64,000 bases of DNA from Paenibacillus amylolyticus (GTDB taxonomy: Bacteria > Bacillota > Bacilli > Paenibacillales > Paenibacillaceae), in contig NZ_BCNV01000001.1 of NCBI RefSeq assembly GCF_001570725.1, positions 3,410,001 to 3,474,000 on the forward strand. The letters are read 5' to 3'. Shown here piece by piece: positions 28,050 through 37,319 of this stretch (positions are counted from its first letter, which is position 1; each line of letters opens with the position of its first letter). The translations under genes were made by a program, and so were the position numbers. The notes below the pieces were generated by a model, which saw only the letters and a program-made list of their open reading frames with translations, had not been told where the DNA came from and did not search any database.

Positions 28050-28155
28050 CCCGTAAACGGGCAATCGTATGTCTACCCGCACATGAGCCATATCATCAAT
28101 AAACCATTCTATACCCTTTGAATCATTTCATCAGCTTGTAATTAATGGATAAAGC

Positions 28156-29421
28156 TTAAAATTTCCAGCTATCCAGGTATTTTTCCTGTTCTGCTGACAA
28201 GGAGTCAATGCCAATATTCAAGCTTTCAAGTTTATAGCTGGCAACCTGTTGGTCGATATCGTAAGGTACGTTAACCACGTTTTTACCCAAGTTTTCATAA
28301 TTCTCACTTACATAACGCAGACCAAGCGCTTGAAGAGCAAACGTTGTATCCATGATTTCGGCCGGGTGACCATCCGCTGCACCCAGGTTTACAAGACGCC
28401 CCTCTGCAAGAAGGTACATTTTACGACCATCTTTAAAGCGATATTCCTCAATGTTGCGGCGAACTGTACGAATCGATTCCGAACGTTTAGCTAGTTCAGG
28501 CTTATTCACTTCAACATCAAAGTGACCTGCATTGCTCAGGATTGCTCCGTCCTTCATTACATCGTAATGCTCACCCGTAATAACATCCTTATTACCTGTA
28601 ACTGCGATAAAGAAATCGCCCAATTTAGCAGCTTCCACCATCGTCATGACCCGGAATCCGTCCATGTGTGCTTCTACTGCTTTGATTGGATCAATCTCAG
28701 TTACGATCACATTCGCTCCAAGACCTTTGGCGCGCATCGCTACACCTTTACCACACCAGCCATATCCGGCTACGACTACATTCTTACCTGCTACAACCAG
28801 ATTGGTTGTACGGATGATACCGTCAAATGCGGATTGACCTGTGCCATAACGATTATCAAACAGATATTTGCAGTATGCGTCATTAACTGCCACCATCGGG
28901 AATTTCAATTGGCCTTCTTTCGCCAATGCTTTCAAACGAATAATGCCCGTTGTCGTTTCTTCTGCTCCTCCGCGAATTGTCGCTGCAAGATCAGGACGCT
29001 CGGATGCAATAATAGTTGCGAAGTCTCCGCCATCATCAATAATGAGATCAGGTTTCACCTCAAGCGCACGAAGTTGCAATGATTTGAATTCCGCAGGTTC
29101 CGGGTTGTACTTCGCATATACGGTAACGCCATCTTCTACCAATGCAGCGCAGACATCATCTTGTGTAGACAATGGGTTGCTGTGCGTAATCGTTACTTCT
29201 GCGCCGCCGGCTTGGATCACTTTTGCCAAATAAGCTGTTTTTGCTTCCAGATGAAGACAAATGGCAACCTTCAATCCTTTGAAAGGCAGATCCTGTTCGA
29301 ACTGGCGACGAATGCGGTTCAGTACCGGCATGTGCGCCTCTACCCAATCAATTTTCAAATGCCCCTCTGAAGCGAGTCCCATATCTTTAACAATACTGTT
29401 TTGCAATGCAGGTGTAGTCAT
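28156..29421 (-). CDS. ahcY: Adenosylhomocysteinase
   Basis: 421 residues. It hydrolyses S-adenosylhomocysteine to adenosine and homocysteine. Substrate motif S85-T-Q-D-D89, catalytic K185 and D189 in CKYLFDN, and NAD-binding GYGWCGKG (219-226) followed by VTEID. It has the short archaeal/Thermotoga-type form: SNPLSTQDDV instead of CNIFSTQDH, and it ends KYLDSWKF rather than the KPDHYRY tail of long enzymes. Bacillus subtilis lacks this enzyme and uses Pfs plus LuxS. Some archaeal relatives act on S-inosylhomocysteine, so the exact substrate is open. Co-transcribed with bshC, 44 bases upstream. Confidence 0.95.
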   Translation of the reverse strand: MTTPALQNSIVKDMGLASEGHLKIDWVEAHMPVLNRIRRQFEQDLPFKGLKVAICLHLEAKTAYLAKVIQAGGAEVTITHSNPLSTQDDVCAALVEDGVTVYAKYNPEPAEFKSLQLRALEVKPDLIIDDGGDFATIIASERPDLAATIRGGAEETTTGIIRLKALAKEGQLKFPMVAVNDAYCKYLFDNRYGTGQSAFDGIIRTTNLVVAGKNVVVAGYGWCGKGVAMRAKGLGANVIVTEIDPIKAVEAHMDGFRVMTMVEAAKLGDFFIAVTGNKDVITGEHYDVMKDGAILSNAGHFDVEVNKPELAKRSESIRTVRRNIEEYRFKDGRKMYLLAEGRLVNLGAADGHPAEIMDTTFALQALGLRYVSENYENLGKNVVNVPYDIDQQVASYKLESLNIGIDSLSAEQEKYLDSWKF

Positions 29422-29465
29422 TTCACGTCCTCCTCGTTTATGTGTTTCTTCTATTATAAAGGTCT

Positions 29466-31097
29466 CTACAGTGCAATAACCTTGTGCTCTCCATGGAATT
29501 CGCTTGAAGCCTTAATCAGCTCATCGATCCACTCGGTGCCATAACGATTCAGGTAAAAGAGTGCATTATGTACTCGTTCCTGCGGTTTGCCCGCCGGGAA
29601 AAGAGAGTTTTGAATGCCGTTCCAATGCCTTAAACTTACATTATGTTTATCTTCAATGGCTTTGTGAGTCTGCTGCTTGAGATACTGCATTTGCTCGTTA
29701 ATTTTACTCAAGTTGGTATCTCCAATTCGTTCCAGCCCAGGATGAATCTCCGCAATTTCATCTAACAAGGGACCATACAGATCCAAAAACGCTTCCTGGA
29801 CCTTGTCAAATTGTTCTTCTACCTGGAACGTCTCCTGCTGAGCTAGCCACTGTTCCTTCTTGTCTTCCATATGATATTGAACATCCTGAAAAGAAAGTCC
29901 ATATTGTTTCATATGTTTATGATGAATATCTTCCATGATAGTGAAGGACAACCGCGGCAATAAAATAGGCATTTGCAGTCCGAACTGCTGGAATGCTTCG
30001 CGAGTCAAACCCCAATATGCAATTTCACCTTGACCCAAAATAACAGCGGCTACAGGCAGAACCGAATCCTGCATTAATGGCCGAGTCAATACGTTGTTAC
30101 TGAAGCGCTCCGGATGCTCTTCCAGTTCCTGAAGCAAACGCTCCTCTGTGAAAGAAACCAGGCCTTTGCGATCGCTATACAAGCCATCCTTAAGCATCAA
30201 AAGCAAACGTGTGCCTTCATGGATGTAGAACAGATTGGCTCCATCCTCAGCCACTTCGGCAGGCATAGCATAACCAGCTTGTTCCACCAACGAAGCTCCT
30301 TGTGCGTAAGCGTTACGCAACACTTCATTTCGTCGGATTAGCTGTTCAAACACGGGCCGTTCCAATCTGCGCAAGTCCGGATCTGATGCGTCCATTAGTA
30401 TAAGTCCAGTGCCGGCAAACAAAGCGGATATCATGCGGGCAAATGCATCACTCAGATTCGAACTGGATTGATGGATCTCAGTAATGCATTTCATCAATCC
30501 TGGTTTATGTATCGTATCAGGTAACAGACGCTCCACCTGCTCGAGTACACTCATCCACTGCTGCGTATCTACATGAACATTACTCACAGAATCCCTTCCT
30601 GCGAATCGTCCCTGCAACTTGACTTTCTTCATGTCTCCCTGGTGATTAGGCAGGTAGGTATGGTTAACCTCATCCCAGTCATGGTCTTCACCAGCGATCC
30701 AAAATACTGGAACTACCGGGCGTTGAAGTCTTTCTTCGGCTTCACGGGCAGCTGCCACTACGCTAGCGGCTTTGTATATGACGAACAATGGTCCGGTAAG
30801 CAAACCGCTCTGCTGTCCTCCTGTAACCACCAATGCGCCTTGTTCTGCAAGACGTGTGATGGACGCATGAACCTCTTCATGGTCGTTCACCCGTTTATTA
30901 TATATACGTAAATACTCTGCCAGGTCACGACGATCAATACGTGTGTTTTCCGATTGGTCCAACCACTCGGCACGCGTCTGAAGTCCTGATTCCCAGCGAA
31001 TGTCATACTCGTAAAGGACACGCGCAGCATCTCTTGAACAGATATAATCTTCTGCAAGTCTTGATCCGCTGCGGAGTGCCTCGGTAATACCGTTCAT
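29466..31097 (-). CDS. bshC: Bacillithiol synthase BshC (putative cysteine ligase)
   Basis: 543 residues. BshC is thought to join cysteine to GlcN-malate in the last step of bacillithiol synthesis. The family core is clear: ALVVTGGQQSGLLTGPLFVIYKAASVV, then PVVPVFWIAGEDHDWDEVNHTYL, and later LLPRLSFTIMEDIHHKHMKQYGL. A long coiled-coil segment covers about 400-480. AGGAGG precedes the ATG, and a good sigma-A promoter lies 40 bases upstream. First gene of an operon with ahcY; both serve cellular sulfur and one-carbon chemistry. Confidence 0.94.
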   Translation of the reverse strand: MNGITEALRSGSRLAEDYICSRDAARVLYEYDIRWESGLQTRAEWLDQSENTRIDRRDLAEYLRIYNKRVNDHEEVHASITRLAEQGALVVTGGQQSGLLTGPLFVIYKAASVVAAAREAEERLQRPVVPVFWIAGEDHDWDEVNHTYLPNHQGDMKKVKLQGRFAGRDSVSNVHVDTQQWMSVLEQVERLLPDTIHKPGLMKCITEIHQSSSNLSDAFARMISALFAGTGLILMDASDPDLRRLERPVFEQLIRRNEVLRNAYAQGASLVEQAGYAMPAEVAEDGANLFYIHEGTRLLLMLKDGLYSDRKGLVSFTEERLLQELEEHPERFSNNVLTRPLMQDSVLPVAAVILGQGEIAYWGLTREAFQQFGLQMPILLPRLSFTIMEDIHHKHMKQYGLSFQDVQYHMEDKKEQWLAQQETFQVEEQFDKVQEAFLDLYGPLLDEIAEIHPGLERIGDTNLSKINEQMQYLKQQTHKAIEDKHNVSLRHWNGIQNSLFPAGKPQERVHNALFYLNRYGTEWIDELIKASSEFHGEHKVIAL

Positions 31098-31136
31098 GAG
31101 GTCTGCCTCCTATTCTGCTTCAAAGAGCCTTTCTTG

Positions 31137-31166
31137 ATTGTACCGAATTCAGGGCCGCTTCGTCAA
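31137..31166 (-). promoter_or_regulatory. Sigma-A promoter of bshC-ahcY
   Basis: Minus-strand TTGACG (31166-31161) and TACAAT (31142-31137) with an 18-base spacer, 40 bases before the bshC start and just after the opp terminator. Confidence 0.7.
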
Positions 31167-31186
31167 AAGAAAGTCATTAAAAAACG

Positions 31187-31213
31187 AAAAAAACCGCCGA
31201 ACGAGTCGGCGGC
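31187..31213 (-). terminator. Terminator after the opp operon
   Basis: Minus-strand GCCGCCGA pairs with TCGGCGGT over a five-base loop, followed by TTTTTTTCGTTTTTT. It lies about 40 bases past the stop of the fused ATPase gene. Confidence 0.9.
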
Positions 31214-31254
31214 ACATAATACATCAATAATAGCATATCACTTTTATATTTCTA

Positions 31255-33024
31255 TTATACGTAAGGCTCTGCAACCCAGTGACCTTTGGAAACCTCAATC
31301 AATTGAGCATTTTCCAGGTTGTACGGGTCATTTGCAGGACCGCCAGATCCATTTTGAATCGGGCTCATATGCTCTTCCGGCAGCAAGATGCGACGTTTGT
31401 TCGCTTCCACTTCCGGATCAGGCACAGGGATCGCGGAGAGCAATGTTTTGGTATAAGGGTGGACAGGGTTCGCATATAGTTCTTCACTTTCTGCGAGTTC
31501 AACCACTTTACCCATGTACATTACAGCTACACGGTCACTGATATGTTTAACCATGGACAAGTCATGCGCAATAAAGAGGTATGTCAAGCCGAGACGTTGC
31601 TGAAGTTCTTCAAGCAATTTAACGACCTGAGCCTGAATGGATACATCCAGTGCAGACAATGGCTCATCACAGATGATGAATTTAGGGTCTACAGCAAGTG
31701 CACGCGCAATCCCGATCCGTTGTCTTTGACCACCAGAGAATTCATGTGGATAACGAAGTGCATGACTTGGATTCAAACCTACCAGATCAAGCAACTCTTC
31801 CACTCGTCTCTTACGCTCTTTAGAGCTGGAAGCCAGACCATGAATATCAAGGGACTCTCCGATAATATCCATAACGTTGAAACGCGGGTTAAGGGATGCA
31901 TATGGATCTTGGAAGATCATCTGCATATCTTTACGCATTTCTTTCATTTTACGCGGGGACAACTTGTAGATATCCGTTCCGTTAAAGTTAACACTTCCGC
32001 CAGTTGGCTCATAAAGACGCAAAATGGTACGACCTGTTGTGGATTTACCACAGCCTGACTCACCTACAACGCCAAGTGTTTCTCCTTCAAAGATATCAAA
32101 GCTTACGTCATTAACCGCTTTAAGAATGTTACCTTTACCCAGATTAAAGTACTGTTTCAAGTTTTTCACTTGTACCAGAGGCTTGTTGCTGCCTTTGATA
32201 ATACCAGCCGGAGTTGGTTTTTCCTTTTTGGGCTCGTCCAGACGAGGCAAAGCATTCAGCAATTTAATCGTATATGGATGTTGAGGGTTACTAAAGATTT
32301 CAGCAGTTGTTCCTGTTTCAACAACTTCGCCTTCTTTCATAACAACAACTCGGTCACACATACCCGCTACTACACCAAGGTCATGCGTAATCAGCATGAT
32401 CGATGTTCCAAGCTTTTGCTGCATGTCTTTCATTACATCCAGGATTTGAGCCTGGATTGTAACGTCAAGTGCAGTTGTCGGCTCATCCGCAATCAGAAGG
32501 GATGGACGACATGCAAGCGCAATCGCGATCATGGCACGCTGACGCATACCACCAGAGAATTGGTGTGGATAATGATTCATGCGAATAGCTGCATTTTTGA
32601 TACCTACAAGTTCCAGCATTTCCAAAGCAGCTTTATCCGCCGCTTGTTTGGACATGTTCTGATGCTTGCGCAATACTTCGGTAATTTGTTTACCAATTTT
32701 AATGGTAGGATTCAAAGAAGTCATTGGATCTTGGAAGATCATACCGATATCTTTACCACGAATCGCTTCCATTTGTTTGTCTGTCTTATTCAGCAGGTCT
32801 TGCCCGTGAAAAGTAATTTCTCCGCTTTTGACCTTCGAAGGCGGGGAGGGAATCAATTTCATGATGGTTTGGGCGGTAACACTCTTACCACTACCGGATT
32901 CACCTACGATCCCCAGCGTCTCTCCTTTGCCAATTTCAAAACTCACATTTTTAACGGCATCAAATTCACCAGAGCGCGTTGAGAATGACACGCTCAAGTC
33001 CTTGACTGTTAAAATCGGCTCCAT
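31255..33024 (-). CDS. Oligopeptide ABC transporter ATPase, OppD-OppF fusion
   Basis: 589 residues holding two complete ABC ATPase domains. Domain 1 (about 1-260) has Walker A GESGSGKS at 41-48, signature FSGGMRQR and Walker B SLLIADEP. Domain 2 (about 282-560) has GESGCGKS at 321-328, FSGGQRQR and [12 protein letters not shown]. Each ends with the oligopeptide-family C-terminal motif HPYT ([15 protein letters not shown] and [15 protein letters not shown]). Bacillus encodes the two as separate oppD and oppF; here they are one polypeptide joined by a Lys/Pro-rich linker. It powers the OppBC channel encoded immediately upstream, 17 bases away. Confidence 0.95.
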   Translation of the reverse strand: MEPILTVKDLSVSFSTRSGEFDAVKNVSFEIGKGETLGIVGESGSGKSVTAQTIMKLIPSPPSKVKSGEITFHGQDLLNKTDKQMEAIRGKDIGMIFQDPMTSLNPTIKIGKQITEVLRKHQNMSKQAADKAALEMLELVGIKNAAIRMNHYPHQFSGGMRQRAMIAIALACRPSLLIADEPTTALDVTIQAQILDVMKDMQQKLGTSIMLITHDLGVVAGMCDRVVVMKEGEVVETGTTAEIFSNPQHPYTIKLLNALPRLDEPKKEKPTPAGIIKGSNKPLVQVKNLKQYFNLGKGNILKAVNDVSFDIFEGETLGVVGESGCGKSTTGRTILRLYEPTGGSVNFNGTDIYKLSPRKMKEMRKDMQMIFQDPYASLNPRFNVMDIIGESLDIHGLASSSKERKRRVEELLDLVGLNPSHALRYPHEFSGGQRQRIGIARALAVDPKFIICDEPLSALDVSIQAQVVKLLEELQQRLGLTYLFIAHDLSMVKHISDRVAVMYMGKVVELAESEELYANPVHPYTKTLLSAIPVPDPEVEANKRRILLPEEHMSPIQNGSGGPANDPYNLENAQLIEVSKGHWVAEPYV

Positions 33025-33041
33025 AATCCCACCTCCTATTT

Positions 33042-33968
33042 CTATTTACGTAATTTCGGATCGAGCGCGTCGCGCAAACCGTCACCGAGCAAGTTAAATG
33101 CAAGCATAGTCAGAACCATCAGACCTGCCGGGAACCACATCCGCCAAGGATACAGCGTCCAGCCTGTGAGTGCGTCATTGATCATGGATCCCAGGGATGA
33201 TCTCGGTGCAGATACACCAAGTCCGAGGAAGCTCAGAAACGCCTCAGCAAAGATCGCGTTAGGAATGGACAATGTCAAAGTTACGATAATCGGACCAACT
33301 GCATTTGGCAACAAGTGACGGAACAATTGACGTCCTGTACTTGCACCCATGGAGCGAGCCGCGAGAATGAAATCTCTGTTTTTGAGTTGCATAATCTCAC
33401 CACGTACAATCCACGACATACTGATCCAGCCTGTAATGGTGAGGGCAATGATGATGGTTGTCAGACTTGGTTCCAATACAACCAGCAACAAGATAACAAC
33501 GAGCATGTAAGGCAGGGAATACAGGATTTCGGAGAACTTGTTCATGATACCATCAACACGTCCGCCATAGTAACCCATAATTGCACCATAGATTACACCA
33601 ATAACAAGGTCAATCAGAGCTGCTGCCAAACCTACAGTAAGGGATACACGAGCACCAACCCATGTTCTTACCCATACATCACGACCAAGTTCATCTGTAC
33701 CGAACCAATGCTCGGCACTAGGCGCTGCGTTGGCATTCATCAAATCATTTGAATAATAATTATAACTTGTGAACAAAGAAGTTGGACCAATCAAAGAGAA
33801 AATCACGACAAGAACCAATACACCCAGACTTATCATAGCAGCCTTATTGGTTGCAAGTCTGTACATGGCATCTTTAAAAAGGGATACACTTTCTTGCGGT
33901 TTAACCGCTGCCTGACTAGTCAGGTTAGTGTTCGCCGTTTCATTCTTTTTATTATTCGTGCCAGACAA
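33042..33968 (-). CDS. oppC: Oligopeptide ABC transporter permease OppC
   Basis: 308 residues. A long polar N-terminus (about 40 residues) precedes five to six membrane helices. The binding-protein-dependent transport domain has GTDELGRDVWVRTWVGARVSLTVG and the EAA loop EAFLSFLGLGVSAPRSSLGSMINDA, which contacts the ATPase. It ends with LLGDGLRDALDPKLRK, the OppC family ending. TTG start at 33968, seven bases after AAGGGGG; that site overlaps the last codons of oppB. Confidence 0.95.
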   Translation of the reverse strand: MSGTNNKKNETANTNLTSQAAVKPQESVSLFKDAMYRLATNKAAMISLGVLVLVVIFSLIGPTSLFTSYNYYSNDLMNANAAPSAEHWFGTDELGRDVWVRTWVGARVSLTVGLAAALIDLVIGVIYGAIMGYYGGRVDGIMNKFSEILYSLPYMLVVILLLVVLEPSLTTIIIALTITGWISMSWIVRGEIMQLKNRDFILAARSMGASTGRQLFRHLLPNAVGPIIVTLTLSIPNAIFAEAFLSFLGLGVSAPRSSLGSMINDALTGWTLYPWRMWFPAGLMVLTMLAFNLLGDGLRDALDPKLRK

Positions 33969-33970
33969 CG

Positions 33971-34903
33971 TTATGCCCCCTTCCGGCTTTCCAGCTTAAT
34001 TCTAGGATCGATCAGCACGTAAGCAATATCTGTTAGGAAACGTGCCAACATGAGGAGAATACCATAGAAAATCGTGATTCCCATAATCATGGTGTAATCC
34101 CGGTTTGTGATACTTTCTACGAATACTTTACCAATTCCCCCGATGTTAAAGATCTGTTCAATTACAACGGAACCTGTGATGATATTCGCTGTCATTGGAC
34201 CAACATAAGTTACTACCGGTAGAATACCGTTTCTTACAACGTGTTTAAACATAATCGCTGGCCATTTCAAACCTTTGGCTTTAGCTGTTTTGATATAATC
34301 TGCATGTAAAACTTCCAGCATGCTGGAACGCGTCAAACGTGCGATAAAGGCAATTGGTGATGCAGACAATGCTGCAACTGGGAGTACATAGTCAAGCGGT
34401 CCGTCGAAGCCCATAACGTTGAACCATCCCAATTTGAAGGCAAATAGATACTGTAGTAATGATGCGAGCAAGAAGCTCGGAACAGCAATACCTATGACAG
34501 CTATGACCATTGTGACATCATCAATCAATTTGCGGTGATAAACAGCTGCCAGAAGACCCAGCAACACACCAACAATAATGGAGATAATGATCGCAAAGAT
34601 TCCAAGCTTCAGTGAAGCGGTGAATGTCTCAGCAATCATACTGGATACATCGCGATTCAAATATTTCATTGAAACCCCGAAATCCCCTTTGACAATTCCA
34701 CCCATATACTTCAGGTATTGTTCATACATCGGCTTGTCCAGTCCATACTTGGTTTCCAAGAGTGCACGGATCTCAGGTGATACTTTTTTCTCGGATGTAA
34801 AAGGGTCACCAGGAATGGCCTTCATCAGGAAGAAAGTCATCGATGCGAGTATGAAAAGCGATAGCAGCATAAATAGTAGTTTTTTCAAAACGTACTTAAC
34901 CAA
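33971..34903 (-). CDS. oppB: Oligopeptide ABC transporter permease OppB
   Basis: 310 residues with six membrane helices. It begins VKYVLKKLLFMLLSLFILASMTFFLMKAIPGDPF, the usual OppB start, with the EAA loop ADYIKTAKAKGLKWPAIMFKHVVRNGILPVV and the ending DIAYVLIDPRIKLESRK. I start at TTG 34903, which has GGAGGTG ten bases upstream. The frame is open for 50 codons further, over a low-complexity stretch without family resemblance. Forms the channel with OppC. Confidence 0.94.
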   Translation of the reverse strand: MVKYVLKKLLFMLLSLFILASMTFFLMKAIPGDPFTSEKKVSPEIRALLETKYGLDKPMYEQYLKYMGGIVKGDFGVSMKYLNRDVSSMIAETFTASLKLGIFAIIISIIVGVLLGLLAAVYHRKLIDDVTMVIAVIGIAVPSFLLASLLQYLFAFKLGWFNVMGFDGPLDYVLPVAALSASPIAFIARLTRSSMLEVLHADYIKTAKAKGLKWPAIMFKHVVRNGILPVVTYVGPMTANIITGSVVIEQIFNIGGIGKVFVESITNRDYTMIMGITIFYGILLMLARFLTDIAYVLIDPRIKLESRKGA

Positions 34904-35093
34904 CCCTTGCACACCTCCACAAACAATATTTTGTATACAAATCGATTGTAGAATTAGACAGAAATAAAGTCCAATCCATTTATCGGAAATTTCAAGAATT
35001 ATAAGGAAAATCGGTGCACATACAAAAAAATCGGGATATATATGGAATTCCACATATATATCCCGAAGTAATCATATTAGACTTCAGAACAAC

Positions 35094-36791
35094 TTATTTC
35101 TCTTCCAGATATGCACGAGTGAAGTCAATAGCTCCACTGAAATCAAGTTGTACGCCTTTCAGATAAGGCTTAGTCAAAGATACGTTAGTGTAGTAATAGA
35201 TTGGCATAACGCCCATTTCATCTTGAATCAGGATTTTCTCAGCGTCAGCAAATGCAGCCATACGTGCAGCTGGATCAGCAGATTTTACAGTGTCTTTAAC
35301 ATCTTTGTCATACTGTTCGTTGCTGAATTTGGAATCATTGTTTGTGTTTCCAGTAGTCCACATTTCCAAGAAGTTGTATGGATCGTTGTAGTCAGCAGAC
35401 CAACCTGCACGAGCTACTTGGAAGTTTTGGTTTTGACGGTTCTCAAGGAATACGCCCCACTCTTGGTTTTCTGTTTTCACATCAACACCAAGATTTTGTT
35501 TCCACATGTCAGCAATCGCCAAAGCAATTTTCGCGTGACCATCACTAGTGTTGTAGATCAAAGTAACAGCTGGCAATGTTGTGTAACCTTCTTCTTTCAT
35601 ACCTTCAGCAAGCAATGCTTTAGCTTCGTCCACATTTTCAGTGAAGTAATCGTCTTTGTGCTCATCACGGAATTCGCCGTTTTCACCACGGATACCTGGA
35701 GGTACAAAGCCGAATGCTGGAATTTGTCCACCTTGTGTTACTTTGTCAACGATCAACTGACGTTGAATGGACATTGCAAATGCTTTACGGATTTTAACGT
35801 TGTTAAATGGTGCTTCGTTTACGTTGAACTGGTAGTAGTAAGTACTTGCAATACCAGTAGCTTTGAACTCGTCCGGCAATTCCGCTTTTACAGAAGGAAT
35901 TTGGTCGGAAGGAATTTCACCGTTAGGTGCACCAGTGTAGTCCAATTGTCCTGATTTGTAAGCTTGCAATTCGGAAGCACTGCTGTTAGTCAGGGACATA
36001 TCGATTTGAGCCAACTTGATGTCGGCAGCTGCATGGTAACCATCGTTTTTCTTCACAACAATTTTTTGACCTTTAGCGTATTGATCCATTACGAATGGTC
36101 CGTTAACGATCATGTTTTTGTAGTCTGTGAAGAATTTATCATTTGTGTCAGCAGATGCATGTACTGGATAGTACGTGTAGAATGCTGTCAGACCCAAGAA
36201 GTAAGGTGTTGGGTTTTCCAACGTTACTTCCAGCGTGTTTGCATCAGTAGCTTTAACGCCTACTTGGGAGAAATCTGTGATTTTAGTACCAGTGTATGTT
36301 TCGTCTTTGCTGAGGTTGTAACCTTCAGCGCCTTTGATGTAGTACAATTGGTATGCATATGGAGAAGCTGTTTCCGGTTTCAAAGCACGTTCCCAAGAAC
36401 GAACAAAGTCTTCCGCAGTGATTGCATCACCATTGCTCCATTTAGCTTCCGGGTTCAGGTTGAAAACATATTTCAAACCATCTTCGGAGATTGTCCAGTC
36501 TGTAGCTACGCCTGGTTGTTCTTTACCATCAGCATCGATGCGTACAAGACCTTCATACAAGAATTTCAGAACTGTGTTGGTTTGGCTGTCTTTTGCTTGA
36601 GCCGGGTCCAACGTAGGAGGTTCAGCTGACAGGTTGATTTTCAGGATTTGATCTTTAGCAAGACCATTTCCTTCGTTTGCAGAACCAGTATCGGTGTTAC
36701 CTGTGCCTTCGTTTTTCGATCCGCACGCTGCAAGTACGGTACCGAACGCCAAAATCAGCGTCAAAAGGACTAATAGACTTTTCCTTTTCAT
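35094..36791 (-). CDS. oppA: Oligopeptide-binding lipoprotein OppA
   Basis: 565 residues, SBP family 5. The lipoprotein signal ends at VLAAC, so C23 becomes the lipidated N-terminus. A Gly/Asn/Thr-rich spacer follows. Domain motifs include LSAEPPTLDPAQAKDSQTNTVLKFLYEGLVR, AEDFVRSWERALKPE and NFLEMWTTGN. The mature protein delivers peptides to OppBC from the outer face of the membrane. First gene of the opp operon; 190 bases of spacing to oppB with no obvious terminator suggests the excess-binding-protein arrangement. Codon use is strongly biased, consistent with high expression. Confidence 0.96.
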   Translation of the reverse strand: MKRKSLLVLLTLILAFGTVLAACGSKNEGTGNTDTGSANEGNGLAKDQILKINLSAEPPTLDPAQAKDSQTNTVLKFLYEGLVRIDADGKEQPGVATDWTISEDGLKYVFNLNPEAKWSNGDAITAEDFVRSWERALKPETASPYAYQLYYIKGAEGYNLSKDETYTGTKITDFSQVGVKATDANTLEVTLENPTPYFLGLTAFYTYYPVHASADTNDKFFTDYKNMIVNGPFVMDQYAKGQKIVVKKNDGYHAAADIKLAQIDMSLTNSSASELQAYKSGQLDYTGAPNGEIPSDQIPSVKAELPDEFKATGIASTYYYQFNVNEAPFNNVKIRKAFAMSIQRQLIVDKVTQGGQIPAFGFVPPGIRGENGEFRDEHKDDYFTENVDEAKALLAEGMKEEGYTTLPAVTLIYNTSDGHAKIALAIADMWKQNLGVDVKTENQEWGVFLENRQNQNFQVARAGWSADYNDPYNFLEMWTTGNTNNDSKFSNEQYDKDVKDTVKSADPAARMAAFADAEKILIQDEMGVMPIYYYTNVSLTKPYLKGVQLDFSGAIDFTRAYLEEK

Positions 36792-36854
36792 CTAACACGT
36801 TCCCCCTAAATTGATATGGTTTATATGTTTATAGATTATACAACCACCGGTCAA

Positions 36855-36887
36855 AAAAATCTACATTACTTTTTCAGAAAGTAATGT
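36855..36887. terminator. Terminator between panE operon and oppA
   Basis: ACATTACTTT pairs with AAAGTAATGT around a short loop. On the minus strand it is followed by AGATTTTTTTG and on the plus strand by TTTTTTTC, so it could work in both directions. It lies between the DUF3397 gene and the oppA promoter region; its minus-strand use ends the panE-DUF3397 transcript. Confidence 0.75.
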
Positions 36888-36944
36888 TTTTTTCAGTTTT
36901 CGACAAAATCGACACATTTTTTAGCCCTTTTGCGTTATGTATCC

Positions 36945-37319
36945 TCACATCTGTTGCATGAAGTATCTAAATAATCCAAATAAAGTAAACAAAACATACC
37001 CGAAACTCATGATGACGAAAGCCATGCGCCATACGGCCCGGAACATTCTACCCCTATCGACCTTCCCTTTTAGTCGATTTTGCGCACCCCCAATGAATCC
37101 AAGTGCTACTAGTATGAGTATTAATGTCAGATAAAAACCAAAATTCGAGTCAAATGTTAAGTTGAATAACGCTGAAACTGAAAATACGAGAAAAAAAGTG
37201 GTTACATCCATTGCCATTCGCAATGCTGAGCGTTTGTCTTTTTTCCAAATGTACATTCCCCAATACACAAGAAAGAACGGAAAAAAAGGTAGTATGCTCA
37301 ATACAATAAAAAGTGCCAT
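36945..37319 (-). CDS. DUF3397 family membrane protein
   Basis: 124 residues with four predicted membrane helices (about 5-24, 36-53, 60-78 and 98-120) separated by short basic loops (KKDKRSALR, RLKGKVDRGR). It matches the DUF3397 family, found only in Bacillales; no function is known. The ATG overlaps the panE TAA as TAATG, so the two are translationally coupled and probably co-regulated. Confidence 0.85.
   Translation of the reverse strand: MALFIVLSILPFFPFFLVYWGMYIWKKDKRSALRMAMDVTTFFLVFSVSALFNLTFDSNFGFYLTLILILVALGFIGGAQNRLKGKVDRGRMFRAVWRMAFVIMSFGYVLFTLFGLFRYFMQQM

Noticed and set aside
32170..32982. A 270-codon plus-strand open frame opposite the OppD-OppF fusion
   Set aside because: Antisense to conserved ATPase motifs; no start signal and no recognisable protein.
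34904..35053. A 50-codon N-terminal extension of OppB
   Set aside because: The stretch is not conserved-looking, and the family-typical start VKYVLKKLLF follows a TTG with a GGAGGTG site at 34903.
35148..36629. Two long plus-strand open frames (268 and 221 codons) opposite oppA
   Set aside because: Both are antisense products of oppA codon bias, rich in Phe, Cys, Val and Ser, with no ribosome site or family resemblance.
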